Shown here piece after piece: positions 21,175-32,313 of a stretch of 64,000 nucleotides of DNA. The stretch's first letter is position 1, and every line of letters begins with the position of its first letter. The DNA is from Emergomyces orientalis (lineage: Eukaryota > Ascomycota > Eurotiomycetes > Onygenales > Ajellomycetaceae), in assembly GCA_002110485.1 (NCBI GenBank), contig MOWL01000025.1:310001-374000 (forward strand), given 5' to 3'. The translations under genes and the position numbers were made by a program. The notes beneath the pieces are model-generated. The model saw only the letters and a list, made by a program, of their open reading frames with translations. It did not search any database and had not been told where the DNA came from.

Positions 21175-23820
21175 ATGCTCTCCAAACGGTCCTCGACGAA
21201 CGTTTGCACGGCATGTTCTCAAGCTTGGGTCCTGCGCTTCTCCTCTCCACAAGCTCTCCCAGCCCTTCAAGCTAAGAAAGGCTTCACATCGCAAATTCGC
21301 AGGCCGAATTCCCATCTTTTTTATTCCACTCGATCTCTAGCTACTACCGCTACACGACGGTCATACCGTGCGCCTATTCTAAAACCCAATAATGACATGC
21401 AACAAAGATTTGTGTCCGCCGCTCCCGCTGCCATCGGCGAAGACGACGCTACGAAGTCAAGAAAAGAGGCTCTATTTTCTGTAGTCGAAAATATATACCA
21501 AGCGGAAGATGATATCGTACAAAGTTTACAAGAATTGGAACTCGTCGATGCTTTCCCTCACCTTATTTACTCCGAAAACCTCGACCTGGTGGATACCATT
21601 ACCTCAATTGTCGGCCATCGAAATGAAGCAGATTTGACGGCCAAGGTCACAATGGTAAGGCAGCAGTTTCGCGATTCTGTACCGGAAAATGTGTTAAGCG
21701 AGGAAGAGATGCAATTATATAAAACATTGTATGGGGAACCTTTGCCTATGGAGGAAGCTGCGATTTCGGAGGATGAGCCAGAACCAGACCAGCTGTTTCG
21801 AGGTGACGGTGAAGGAGGTTGGGTTGAGATCGAACACCCAGACACAAATACAGCCGTGGAGGAAGCCAACAAGCTTAATCTTGCAACGACTTCGGAGTTT
21901 GAAAATAACACTGAAGCTGACGTGGATTACGGTGAAGTGACCCTGGAGGATCGAGCAAACTCGATAGCAAGAATGCTAGGAGGGGAGGTCATACCCTCTA
22001 CCGATTTAGAAGGAGTTTACGAAGATGACCCTGACGGCAGTGGCCCACGAACACATCCTCTGACCACGGAGGGGAAGTTCACGACTGGTTCCAAAACCCT
22101 TTGGCTCCCCTACGACAGCATGACTAAACCCGTATCACGGATGCTTTCAGCTTACTCCAATAAACACCTCACGGAAACCGCACATAGACTGTTTGGTGGA
22201 CCAAATTTGCCCTACTCCACGTCTACACCTCCCAAAAACATCCCGCCAACCCCTATCCAGCTCGATGCAGGACAGCATATAATGCCAGAGATAGAAAGCC
22301 ATGCTTTTCTTGCTGTCCTCTATCCTGGCATATACGCTTCCGTACTTCCTGTTCTTGTCGAGGTTCGCAAACGACTGGGTTCGAAATGGCTTCGCGACCT
22401 GATCGCTAAAGAAGGAGGTCCCAGGGTACTTGATGCTGGAGGAGGAGGTGCCGGGATTCTGGCATGGAGGGAAGTGTTGAAGGCTGAATGGTCATTAATG
22501 TCCCCCGACAGGCCCCCAGGTAGTCCTATCCCGTTCGGGAGGTCGACAGTTTTAACAGGATCCACTGCGTTGCGACATAGAGCGAGCCAGCTGCTGGAAA
22601 ATACCACATTCCTTCCCCGCTTGCCGGACTATGTACACGTTCGGGACCAGTCAACAACAGCTGACGAACGCCCCCCTCCACAGCGCAAGCAGTTCGATGT
22701 GATCATCGCGCCACATACGATATGGCCGATACGCGAGGATTATCACCGGAAAGAGCACGTGGAGAATTTATGGTCCCTCCTCAATCCGGATGGAGGGATT
22801 CTAATCCTTCTAGAAAAGGGCCATCAGAGGGGCTTCGAGGCCATTGCAGGTGCTCGCGAAATGATTCTTGAGCGCTTGATTGCGTCGCCTGGGTCGACTG
22901 AGTATGAAAACCCGACCCAGTCTCCCGACGCTGAAAGGTTCGTTCAGAAGGGCAAGGGTATGATTATTGCCCCATGCACGACCCACGCCAAGTGTCCTAT
23001 GTATTTAAATCCAGGGAAATCGATAGCACGCAAGGATTTTTGCCACTTCCAGCAACGTTATATCCGTCCCCCATATCTACAGCGGATCAGGGGAGCCAAA
23101 GATAGGAACCATGAAGACGCAAAATTCAGCTATGTCGCTGTCCAGCGAGGTGTGGATATGAGAGACACACATGGCATCATTCAGGGGGAACGGGCAGCCG
23201 ATGCGGCTTTTGCCGGATTCGAAGACGTCCCATTTAAGGGCAATGTCGAAGGAAACACTGTGGGAGAGGCAACCCCATTCCACCCTCTCTCCCTTCCGCG
23301 ACTAATCCTCCCACCCTTGAAACGCCAAGGTCATTCCACACTGGACCTCTGCACTCCCGCGGGGAAAATTGAGCGGTGGACCGTCCCGCGCTCATTTAGC
23401 AAACAGGCTTACCGCGACGCTCGCAAGTCCGCCTGGGGAGACCTTTGGGCATTGGGCGCCAAGTCGCGTTCTCCACGAAATATCAAACTTGGCTTTGTAG
23501 ACGACCAGAGCGGCGATAAAAAGCATAACAGGCGTGTGCGCAAGCGCTCGTTGGCTGACGATGTGGCGGATGAGGAACATCAACTAGGTACTTCGGGTGC
23601 TGCTGGGGAGGGGATGGAAGGGGATGAGGAAGAGGAGGATCGGGGCATGAACGAGCTTCGGGAGGCGATGGGCCGCCTAGACCCCTATGGGAGCAAGCAA
23701 CGGATTAGCAAGAAGCCTGAGAAGAAGAAGAAGGTTCCGACTTGGGTGAAGAAGATGGAGGTGCGGAAAGAGAGGAAGGCAAAACAGATTAATGACTTTG
23801 AAGGTTTCGGTGATGTGTAA
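21175..23820 (+). CDS. RSM22: mitochondrial small-subunit ribosome assembly/methyltransferase-like protein Rsm22
   Basis: A single 881-residue exon. The first ~75 residues are basic and Ser/Thr-rich (FYSTRSLATTATRRSYRAP), a mitochondrial targeting sequence. A long acidic region (~residues 180-300) precedes the conserved core. The core has a methyltransferase motif I (RVLDAGGGGAGIL, about residue 416), FDVIIAPHTIWPI and a Cys cluster (APCTTHAKCPMYLN ... DFCHFQQRY, about 600-626) diagnostic of the Rsm22 family. Later blocks are KFSYVAVQRG and WGDLWALGAKSR. The C-terminus is Lys-rich (KKPEKKKKVPTWVKKME). Rsm22 acts in assembly of the mitochondrial small ribosomal subunit. Length and motifs agree with the filamentous-fungal family, and no intron signals interrupt it. 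Confidence 0.92.
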   Translation: MLSKRSSTNVCTACSQAWVLRFSSPQALPALQAKKGFTSQIRRPNSHLFYSTRSLATTATRRSYRAPILKPNNDMQQRFVSAAPAAIGEDDATKSRKEALFSVVENIYQAEDDIVQSLQELELVDAFPHLIYSENLDLVDTITSIVGHRNEADLTAKVTMVRQQFRDSVPENVLSEEEMQLYKTLYGEPLPMEEAAISEDEPEPDQLFRGDGEGGWVEIEHPDTNTAVEEANKLNLATTSEFENNTEADVDYGEVTLEDRANSIARMLGGEVIPSTDLEGVYEDDPDGSGPRTHPLTTEGKFTTGSKTLWLPYDSMTKPVSRMLSAYSNKHLTETAHRLFGGPNLPYSTSTPPKNIPPTPIQLDAGQHIMPEIESHAFLAVLYPGIYASVLPVLVEVRKRLGSKWLRDLIAKEGGPRVLDAGGGGAGILAWREVLKAEWSLMSPDRPPGSPIPFGRSTVLTGSTALRHRASQLLENTTFLPRLPDYVHVRDQSTTADERPPPQRKQFDVIIAPHTIWPIREDYHRKEHVENLWSLLNPDGGILILLEKGHQRGFEAIAGAREMILERLIASPGSTEYENPTQSPDAERFVQKGKGMIIAPCTTHAKCPMYLNPGKSIARKDFCHFQQRYIRPPYLQRIRGAKDRNHEDAKFSYVAVQRGVDMRDTHGIIQGERAADAAFAGFEDVPFKGNVEGNTVGEATPFHPLSLPRLILPPLKRQGHSTLDLCTPAGKIERWTVPRSFSKQAYRDARKSAWGDLWALGAKSRSPRNIKLGFVDDQSGDKKHNRRVRKRSLADDVADEEHQLGTSGAAGEGMEGDEEEEDRGMNELREAMGRLDPYGSKQRISKKPEKKKKVPTWVKKMEVRKERKAKQINDFEGFGDV

Positions 23821-24825
23821 TTGTACATTTTCTTTCTGGAAGGAGATTCTAGGACGGGTTCGGCGCAGCCCTTACTGGGTGGGCGGGCGGCGTTGGGATT
23901 TTTTTCCTTCTACAGATGTGGGATGGAGGGATAACAGGGCGACTTCTGGATCTGATTTAGATATTGTTGGCACACTTTGCTAGACCAGATCTCTTTATGT
24001 ATAATAGATTGTGTAAAATAGGTTCTTCTCTTCTTAGATTGGCGAAGGGATTTTTGGGAGATCGTTATGGCGTGGAAGCTTCTCTCAGCTGGGAAACCCG
24101 TCATAAAATATGTACAGTACGTACAATACCATACTACACTCACATTGTATCAAAATATAGAAAGCTAAACTGGCTTACTGGTTCTACAATCCTCGGTAGA
24201 TTTCCAGTTCCATTATCCGCAATAACAGCGCATTTCCTCCTGAAGCTAACTTCTCTCCTAAACTCCCTTTTCCTCCTCTAAGGCTACCCTGAAGTGTGGC
24301 GAACAAAAGTAGGAAAGAACCAACATGTTTCATATCCTCAGTAGGTTGGATATGTAGGTTGGATACAAAGCTCAACATCGGGTATCGGTAGTCGTATAGT
24401 CGTATGGAGATGCGCCTATATCAGGATATGACAACGTTATTTACTCAAGCCTTCCTCTGTAGCAAATCGGTCCTGCTCTCCAGAGCCACAAAGGCTCCGG
24501 TTCGTCATGAAATTCTAACTGGCTCACGAAAGGTAGTGGCATCGGCATCACTATGTCCAACCTTCCATCTTTCCCGGTCCTGCGGCTCTTAACTCGCCTG
24601 ACATTGATATTATGCAGAGCGATGTTAGAATCCCACGTGCTGGGTATATAATCGTCTTCCTAATAATGTATGTCGACACCACGGGGCCTGTCTATAGAAT
24701 ATTCCCCACGGAGGTCTAATTCGTGCTCATATATAAGGAGGCGCACTTCTCCCCTCACATAACACACATGGATTCAACCTTTTTTGAGTTCAGCAGGGGG
24801 CCAAACCTTTCGAATGACAACAAAT
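23821..24825. other. spacer between convergent RSM22 and SPC19
   Basis: About 1 kb of 3' flank with only short, motif-free frames. A CACGTG core at 24634-24639 is not upstream of any gene recognised here. Confidence 0.5.
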
Positions 24826-25447
24826 TCACTGCGCCGCCATACTCTTCCTCAACTGTCTCTCCCTCTGCTTCGACTGCAACTCCAACCTCTCAACGGTATA
24901 CCGCAGGCGCTCTTTTTTCTGCACCAACTTGTGCAGCTCCGCAGCTCGTCCCGTTGTAGCCGTTTCGGTCACGGTAGCCCTTGTTGCCAGCGGCCTTCGC
25001 GTCTGATGAGAGTTATTACTTCGTCGGGAAGCGTAAGGGTCATTGTTACTATCGTGGCCGTTATCGTCGTGAGATAATCTGCCTCGCTGCAAATCGCATT
25101 TGGCTTTGAGGGATTGTTCACGCCGGGCTAGCTTGTCGATGTGGTTGGAGGCGAGGGAGAGTAGGTGGGCGATGCTCGGGTTTATTTCGTCAAGGATGGC
25201 CTTTTGGGCTTCGCGGAGGGTTGGTTCGGGGAGGAGTTCGAAGTGCTGAATTATTTTATTATTTTATTTTAGAACATTATTATCGTTCAGGGTATACTTG
25301 ATGAGGTCTTCTTACCCGTGTGGCCTGGAGGACTTTGCAGAGGCGGGGGAAATCGTTGACTCCCTCATCGAGAATATTGATTGAAGAGTCTAGTAATTGG
25401 AGCGAGGATTGTAGGGAAGATACAGAAGAGGAAAGCGATGTTGCCAT
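24826..25447 (-). CDS. SPC19: DASH/Dam1 complex subunit Spc19
   Basis: Two minus-strand exons, 25447-25316 and 25245-24826, with a 70-nt intron (GTAAGA..TTCAG), give 183 residues. The conserved Spc19 N-terminus SSVSSLQSSLQLLDSSINIL is followed by DEGVNDFPRLCKVLQATR, joined across the intron to HFELLPEPTL. It continues with HIDKLARREQSLKAKCDLQRGRL, a coiled coil. The C-terminal helix (ELHKLVQKKERLRYTVERL) is also coiled-coil-like. Spc19 is one of ten subunits of the DASH/Dam1 ring that couples kinetochores to microtubule plus ends. It is divergent from ATP18 with 276 bases between starts. Confidence 0.88.
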
Positions 25448-25723
25448 CTTTTGTATATTATTATTATTTTGGTTCGAATTTGGGTAATGCCTTGAAGCTG
25501 AGATTGTATACATGTTTTCTCCCACTCAGACTTGTTTGAATGTTTACTTCGAGGATATCCGCCAATATCACGTGATTTGCTCTCTGTCATGTTACCGACT
25601 TCCAATCATCCAAAAACCTCCATCAGATCAATCCCTCTCAAGCACCACCGCATATACCTCCTCTACCCCACCCACCCGCTGGCGCAAACCAAGGCCTGTC
25701 CCTCATTCACATAACCTTCGAAC
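25448..25723. promoter_or_regulatory. divergent SPC19/ATP18 promoter with a TCACGTGA element
   Basis: 276 bases between the two start codons. ATCACGTGAT lies at 25567-25576, near the middle, and is preceded by a CCAAT (25562-25566), a combination common in fungal housekeeping promoters. Confidence 0.55.
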
Positions 25724-26241
25724 ATGTCTCTCCTAGGACGAAAGTACCCGGCGCCAGTCGGTATGTTGAATACTCTGTCCCGCAATTAGTCCCAATTCAA
25801 GATGAACGCAATTCATGCTGACCTAAATCTCTCTACCATAGCCAAGCCAATGCTCCCCTTCTTCGCTGCCGGTACGATCCCTTCATTCCCCCGTCGGGCG
25901 CATCTCATAGAAATTCATTTCTCTTAAGAGCCTCCGTAACGAATGGAAAAATGATGGGAAATTCAATAACTAACCGGGATTCATGGTTCCAGGCCTCATC
26001 GTCCTTTACGGCATCAACGGATTCGCGAATGTGCTGATGAGCAGTAAGTAAAGCCCTTCGTCGCTATACATCATCGTTCGAACTCTCGTCTCCCGATACA
26101 GCATATGTGGCGCCAATTAATTGCAAGAGTTTTGAACGAACATCTATACTGAGAATTTGTCCCACGTTTACAGCCCCCGAGTTCAAGAACGATCCTCGCA
26201 ATCCTAATGCGCGACCGGCCAAGCCTGAGGAGAAGCATTAA
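25724..26241 (+). CDS. ATP18: mitochondrial ATP synthase subunit j (Atp18)
   Basis: Four small exons, 25724-25760, 25842-25871, 25993-26043 and 26174-26241, encode 61 residues, the usual size for subunit j. Every junction is GT-AG and phase 1. The protein begins MSLLGRKYPAPVAKP. One membrane helix (MLPFFAAGLIVLYGINGFAN) follows, then a polar tail ending PAKPEEKH. Subunit j is a small inner-membrane part of the F1Fo-ATP synthase membrane domain. The exons are far too short to be detected as open frames, so this gene is easily overlooked. Confidence 0.9.
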
Positions 26242-26863
26242 GCGCAGGAAAAGGAACCTTCTTTTTGTTGTTTCGGAGGGGAGGAACCGGTTGATGGAGG
26301 CGATTTAACACATCCCGGCGGGAATGAATGCCTTGTACATGTACATTGAATAGAGATTGATTGAACATCCAAAAGATTTCTTTTTATTTATCACTTGATC
26401 TTTTACAGCTTCCGAACACTCTCTATGAATATATTTTTTTGGTAATTGAAGGCCAATTGGTGGTTCCCCCGGGCGTATTTCACTCCAACTATTGTAACCG
26501 TGCTTGTATTTGGCGCTGTAGATAGACGCATTGCCACGCACCACCGTAACAAAATTCTCAGTAATACAAATGGCATTTATTATACAATTCCGTAATTCTT
26601 ATATCGTATCTTCTGGTATTAAATTACTCCTAATCCTTCCCGTGCAAGATCGCAGCACACAAATTCCTCTCTCGCTGATGTCGGATAGCAGCTGTGTGCG
26701 CTAACCCGATTTGGTTCCGATGCCCAAGATTCGTAGAACATCCAAAAAGAACCATCAAATAAATAGCAAAAAAACGTCCAACTCAACCCTCAACCACCGC
26801 CATCATACTTACCCGCTCTCGAGACAAGAACCGACCAAGGTCACTCCTTGCGAAATTACAATT
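26242..26863. other. intergenic between ATP18 and MRP2
   Basis: About 620 bases, AT-rich, with no coding pattern. It includes the ATP18 3' flank and the MRP2 promoter. Confidence 0.5.
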
Positions 26864-27430
26864 ATGTCTCAATTTCGCGCCAAAAAGCTAGACATCGCCG
26901 GCTTCATCAACCCGCGCATCGTCCGGGATCACACGAAGCGACAGGTTTTCAAGCAATTCGAGCCTGAAAGGTAGTGAATCCCCGATTACCCGACGCTATA
27001 AAACCACTCTTCCTTTGTGCCCTTGTATACACTATCAAAATAATATCTATATAAAGGCAATATAACTTACTGACCTCTGTTAAACCAACTAGACAAGCTC
27101 TCCGCTACCTCATCCGCAACACCTCTCTTCCCATGCGTGTCCGCGCACAAGCCCAGCTCAAACTCACCCAGATGCACTGCTACACCAATCCTACACAGAT
27201 CAAGAACAGATGTACCGCGGGAGGCATAGCTCGGGGTGTTTTCAGAGATTTCAGACTGGGACGAGTACGTTTTAATTCCTCCCCATTATATCCCCCCCTT
27301 GGATTGAAATGGGGACTTCTCTACGTTGGCTACTATCTGCTAACGGACGATTTCTTTTCATGTACAGTTCCAATTCCGTATGCAAGCACTTGCTGGGAAG
27401 CTTCCAGGTGTTAGGAAGGCGAGTTGGTAA
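26864..27430 (+). CDS. MRP2: mitochondrial small ribosomal subunit protein uS14m
   Basis: Three exons, 26864-26970, 27093-27264 and 27368-27430, give 113 residues. The donors are GTAGTG and GTACGT, and the acceptors ACTAG and TACAG. The uS14 hallmarks are present: RQALRYLIRNTSLPMRVRA, then a C-terminal CTAGGIARGVFRDFRLGRFQFR and a final LPGVRKASW, which matches the universal S14 end. The mitochondrial form lacks a zinc-binding Cys quartet. It sits in the head of the small mitochondrial ribosomal subunit. Its neighbours ATP18 and RSM22 also serve mitochondria. Confidence 0.92.
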
Positions 27431-28185
27431 CATATTTGGGCGTATTTGGGCATACAGCCTCGGTTGGTTGACTGAGTTGTTTGAGGGCTTCACTTTTCTC
27501 GCCTTTGTTATTTTGCTACCCTCCGGCGTTTTTGGGATGAAGCATTCTAAACAAATATGTAAATTATGTACATTACATTAAACGCTATATCATTTTAAAT
27601 AGATTAAAAACCAATTGCACAGAACATCTACTTTTCAATTTGTCTCCCAATATTTACACAAGAACCGTTTGCCACAGTTAGTAAATATTAATAGCTTAAA
27701 TATTATTTAGCGAATATAAAAATACAAGCGCATCATCACTTTTATCTGTCAATTTCTTCAAATCTTCAGCATCAGTAATGAAACTTCAGCATTATTCCCT
27801 CCAAACATGCGATGTGATATCTGTAGTTTTATGTTTGTTTCACTCTGCATGTATATTTGCCCTCTTGAATACGTCTGAAACATAGCGGCAGGCTGCAGCC
27901 ATTTTATGTGTTCTCATCTCATCTTTCTGTTGCAGCGTTGAATCCTTCACTGAGCTTTCATATATTTACTTCTCGCTTCCTTACCTACATGAATGAATTT
28001 GTTTTAATGTGACAATTTTGTTTCTGTTCTTTTTGTCTTTGTCCTATAGCAATTAAGAGCATACCTCTCTCTCTCTCTTTATTTTTCTGTCTCTCTCTTC
28101 AATGCTAACTCCATTCCTCTCCATCTTTTCTTTTGTTTACTCACATCTACTACGCCCCATATACCGCACCTCCAGACGGAGCATC
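27431..28185. other. intergenic, AT-rich
   Basis: About 755 bases: the 3' flank of MRP2, then a CT-rich tract (28060-28100) just upstream of the Arb2-domain gene. No other gene is seen. Confidence 0.5.
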
Positions 28186-29698
28186 ATGTTTGTTTTCCGG
28201 GCAGAGGCCTTGCCCAAGGACCCTGTCTTTCCCGCTGATCTGAAACAGCTCGGGTATGCTCCAGATAATACCCCTCATGTCTTGATTCTTGCTTCGTTTC
28301 CATTTAACAGCCATTAAGCTAATACTAAAACCTTCAAAAACAGCTACTTCATCAATGACCGGGACCAGATCAAAATGATCTCGAACCCGGAAGAAGACTT
28401 TCTTTTCAAGATAAATGCCAATGACCGCTACAATGAATTACAGAAGGAAGCTATGAATAGTATATATATCTCACTCTGATTCTACTACTGCATTTCTCTG
28501 GCACATCCCATGGATTCAAACAAAACAAAAGAGAAGCTGCGTGTGTTAAATAAATACAAGGCTGACTTCATGAAACCGTTTGCCTATTTTTGAAAAAAAT
28601 ATTAGCATGTATCCGAGACATCGTCATCTCCCGTCTCCTCAATTTGGGCCTCGAGACTCTCCGCCTCCCAATTGGCGCCGCAGCAAACTCTCAACATGTC
28701 CCTATCCTAACCTCCCCAGCCTTCCAGTCCCAAACCCGCCTCATCGTCGTCTTTGGTGAACCAACCCAAGACTTGGGCATCTGGGCCTATCGCGTCATCG
28801 GCAAGGAGGGCATCAACATCGGCTCCGTTGTGAACTTTGCAGCTGCTGTCCTAGGCGATAGCGACAGGCGCAGGGACGCTGGCCCCCAGATCAGTAACAC
28901 TAACGCAAGTAAGAACCAGAATCACGATAGCAGCTCTAGCTCCCGCGCGGGAACGGGCCTCATTTTGACAAACCCGGGCCAGTTGGTATGGCACTGCGCC
29001 AAAGAACGGGCTATTTCGCTGCCAATGTGGCATGCGCTTCCTCGACGCAACGCCGCGGAGCCGCCCATGCGGATGACCTTCCGGAACAAGATTCCTGGTA
29101 ACGAGACATGGCAGGATCACATTACTTATGTCTTTGAGGAGGTGCTGGGGAAACTCGCGGCGCCGGACGTGAGGATTGATGTCATTGGGTTGGCGGAGGG
29201 GGGATTGGGTGCTGTGAGGTATTTGGCTGAACATTGTACGTTACGTTTACTGTTTTGATATATATATGGGACCCTCCAACTCCTCTTTCGTTCAAATCCA
29301 ACCGCCTAACATCAAACCCAGGGTCAACTTGGAAACCCCGCATCTCCTCTCTCTGCCTCATCAATCCGCTACACGACACCAACCACCTACACCCGCCCGA
29401 CTTCGCCTCATTCATGTCCACGCGCAGCCGTGCCTACTTAATCTCTGATAAGCCGCTCGACGCCCCCGTTGCCGGCCGCTACCAGTTCGGCTGTAACTGC
29501 TACTCTTCTGGAGAGGCACTGAATGTTGAATGCATCATGCCTAGGGTGTGGAGTGGTATTTTAACGTGGCTGGATGCTATGTTTGAGGATAGCGGACTAG
29601 TGGAGGTTGAGCTTATTGTTGGGGAAGGTGGCGTGGAAGAGGATGGCATGGAAGAGGACGGGGTGGATGTGAATGTGAATGTGAATGTGGTGGGCTGA
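28186..29698 (+). CDS. Arb2-domain protein (alpha/beta-hydrolase-like, probably non-catalytic)
   Basis: Four exons, 28186-28253, 28344-28459, 28606-29235 and 29322-29698, close to 396 residues. The N-terminus (ALPKDPVFPADLKQLGYFIN) and NDRYNELQKEAMN are typical of the fungal Arb2 domain. They are followed by TRLIVVFGEPTQDLGIWAYR and IDVIGLAEGGLGAVRYLAEH. The last holds the position of a hydrolase nucleophile elbow, with Ala where Ser is expected. S. pombe Arb2 binds Argonaute in heterochromatic silencing, and the same domain is fused to class II histone deacetylases in fungi. The role here is inferred from that family. The tail is acidic with a VNVNVNVV repeat from GAATGT units. An in-frame ATG at 28102 could add 28 residues; I prefer 28186 because homologues start near MF. 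Confidence 0.8.
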
Positions 29699-30416
29699 AA
29701 GGATCGGGTGGATTTGTGGAATGAGAGTTTTCTGATTCTTGAGGGTTTTGAGGTGATGGTGTTGTTTTTCATTTTTTATTTTTATTTTTTACTGGATGTT
29801 GAATACCCCCTTCTCCCGTTTTTTGGTGATGTTATTACTGCGTAAGGCACTCTGCATGAATGGATAGGGGTAGTTAGGGCAATTTCATATCAGTGCGAGG
29901 CATGGACGCGATTTTCCACTCCATGAATGTAATATATTCTTTGACAACGTTCCTAAGCTCTAAACACCATATTTGTCTCAATGAGAAATCACTTTGGTTT
30001 AAAAGTAAGATATTAAATGTGTGTTGATAAATCGGATGTGTACAAAGTAGTGGTAAATGTCTGTCCCCTCCCTACCACAAGAGCCAACCTGGAGGAGCCA
30101 ACATAAGAGGTGTGCATTTGATAATAAAATTCCAGATATCTGCAATTACAAAAGATAAAAAGAAAAGATAAAAGAAAACAGGACGCGAGTCTCTATCGAC
30201 TCTACACAGAACCTATGTATGTACTGTACATGTATGTGTATGTATGTGCATAATTCCCACCTATCTGCCTTCGAAGGCGACATCCGGGGGATTCTCTCAG
30301 CAGTTAGCACCGGACGCTATGCAGAACAAAAAAGAGCAGGCAACTCTAAACCCTATTCACAACCTCCTTCCCCTCCTACCTCCCTTTTTTTTTCATTCAC
30401 CCAACTCCATCCGTCC
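29699..30416. other. spacer between convergent Arb2-domain and LRR genes
   Basis: 3' flanks of convergent genes. A TGTACATGTATG-type run occurs at 30217-30250. No gene is recognised. Confidence 0.5.
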
Positions 30417-32313
30417 TTACCTCTTCTCCCTCGCGGATCCCAGTCCATGCCCAAACCCAGGCACACATCCCCAACAACAAACCTCTCTCCAAAACGGGAG
30501 GGGCTTCAACACCCTCCCCCTGGCGTTCTGCAACATCTCGCCGAGCGCCCGCGACGGGCCATCATCATCATCATCAACGTCACCACCACCCGAAATATTC
30601 CTCCCATACGACTCACAATCCCACCACTCCATCCACTGCGCGCGTGTAATCACAAATGGCCGCCCACACCCCGAGCACTTCTTGCCGCCAGCATCTCGGA
30701 CCTTTTCAGCGCGTTTTAAAAGTTCGAGGATTATGGGAGGGCCGGCGAAGGTGTCCGGGTCGATGAGGTGGGATATTTGGGGCCCGCGGTTGTAGGCGCG
30801 TAGGGCGATGTCGCGAAGACTGGGGGTCAAGAATGACGATGATGGTGTGGAATAGGGGGTGTTGTTGTTGGCGGTATCAGTATTTGTATTAGTGATTTGC
30901 TCGGGAGTGTCAACTGGACGTCCCTCTGCGTCGAAGAATTGCACGTTACCCTTCGCAATGGGGATGGGGATGGGGATTGGGCCGGGTGCGAATGTTGGTT
31001 GTATATCCGTGGATGATGGTAAGGGCGGGTTTGTGCCTTCGTCCCGTTCTTCTTGTTCGCTTTGCGTGAATGCGCCATCTGATGCAAGATTACAATGCCA
31101 TTCTGCCACATTCGAGCTATCAGGCATCACGAAGGGGTTTGGATGGACAAGCAGCTGTCTCATGTGGGTGTCCTTCTTCTGCAAGAGCTGCAACACCTCA
31201 AAAGGCAGATATGAGAGCTGGTTCCCTGCTACATTCAGCTCGCGCAGCTTTGTCAGGTTGCCAATGGAGCCCGGGATTTGTTCGAGCTCGTTGTGGCGCA
31301 CGCTCAGGACACCGAGATTGGAGAGCTCGAATACTTCGGCTGGTAGGGTCTTCAGTTGGTTGTTTGTCATAAAAAGGCAGAGGAAAGGTTCGAAGGAGCT
31401 GAAGAATTGCTCGCAGTTGGGAGGGGAAAGGGAAGATATTTTATCCATTTCTGCAATGATGGAGTATTTTGTGAATTGCGCGATAGGCCGGAGGAGGCCG
31501 GGGGGGATGGTGCGCAAGTTGAGATGGCTAAAATCTTAAGTTAGCAGTTAATTACATCTAAAGAGTTGGGATTAAAAATACAGGGCCGGAACGGGAGGGT
31601 AGGGCATTTCCATACGAAATATCAATCATCTCAAGTCCCGTCTCAAGACACTCCGTAATAATTTTCCGCGCCTGACTGTGTTGATACGACTCGTCCACGC
31701 CCATCGTTTTGATAGTATTCGCACTATCAATAACTTGACGACTCCGCGCAAATATGGGCCCGCGGAGGATAACAGTTTGCTGCTCTTCAGCTCCAATATC
31801 TCCATTTCTGCCACCAGCAGCAAACCCTCTACCGTAAGGCGGGGCAGGAACAATACGCCCATTATAATTATTATTCCCCCCCAACTCGCTGCTATTCGAC
31901 AACGCCGACTCAACTGAATCATCACTACCCAGCCACACCCCACTGTCTAAATTGCGTTTATCTTTAAACCCTGTCCTTCTCTTCTTTTCCGCCGTCGCAT
32001 ACCTCTCCTTCTCTGCTTCCTCTTCCCCCCACCATGTGCCCCGATACTGCCGCTTCCTCGTTGTTGTCGTTATCGGCGCTCTACTTCCGCTGCTACCAGG
32101 ACGCGTCGCCGCATTCCACTGCTGCTGTTGCTCTGAGCTATTATGATAGTTCTCGAGAGTGGAGGATTGAAAATCATCACTGGAGAACAGTGGGGGATCA
32201 CTGGAAGGTAAGGAGCTGTCGAAGGTGAAATAATCGCTGCGGTGGGGGAGGTGTCTGGACAAAGCGCGTTGGCGGGCACGGCGCGGCGGTGGGAGGGGGA
32301 TGTCGCGTTCCAT
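30417..32313 (-). CDS. leucine-rich-repeat protein with C-terminal CxxC pairs
   Basis: Two minus-strand exons, 32313-31616 and 31527-30417, with an 88-nt intron (GTATGG donor, GCTAAC branch, TTTTAG acceptor), give 602 residues. The first ~230 residues are low-complexity and Ser/Arg/Gln-rich. Leucine-rich repeats span roughly residues 230-345, for example NNQLKTLPAEVFELSNLGVL, RHNELEQIPGSIGNL and LRELNVAGNQLSYLPFEV. After a Pro/Thr linker come CSGCGRPFVITRAQWMEWWDC and, near the C-terminus, CCWGCVPGFG. These two CxxC pairs could bind one zinc. I do not recognise a named orthologue. The layout suggests a soluble scaffold protein. Confidence 0.75.

Noticed and set aside
30219..30795. Overlapping plus-strand frames of 166 and 183 codons
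   Set aside because: Antisense to the C-terminal exon of the LRR protein; Pro/Ser/His-rich shadow composition.
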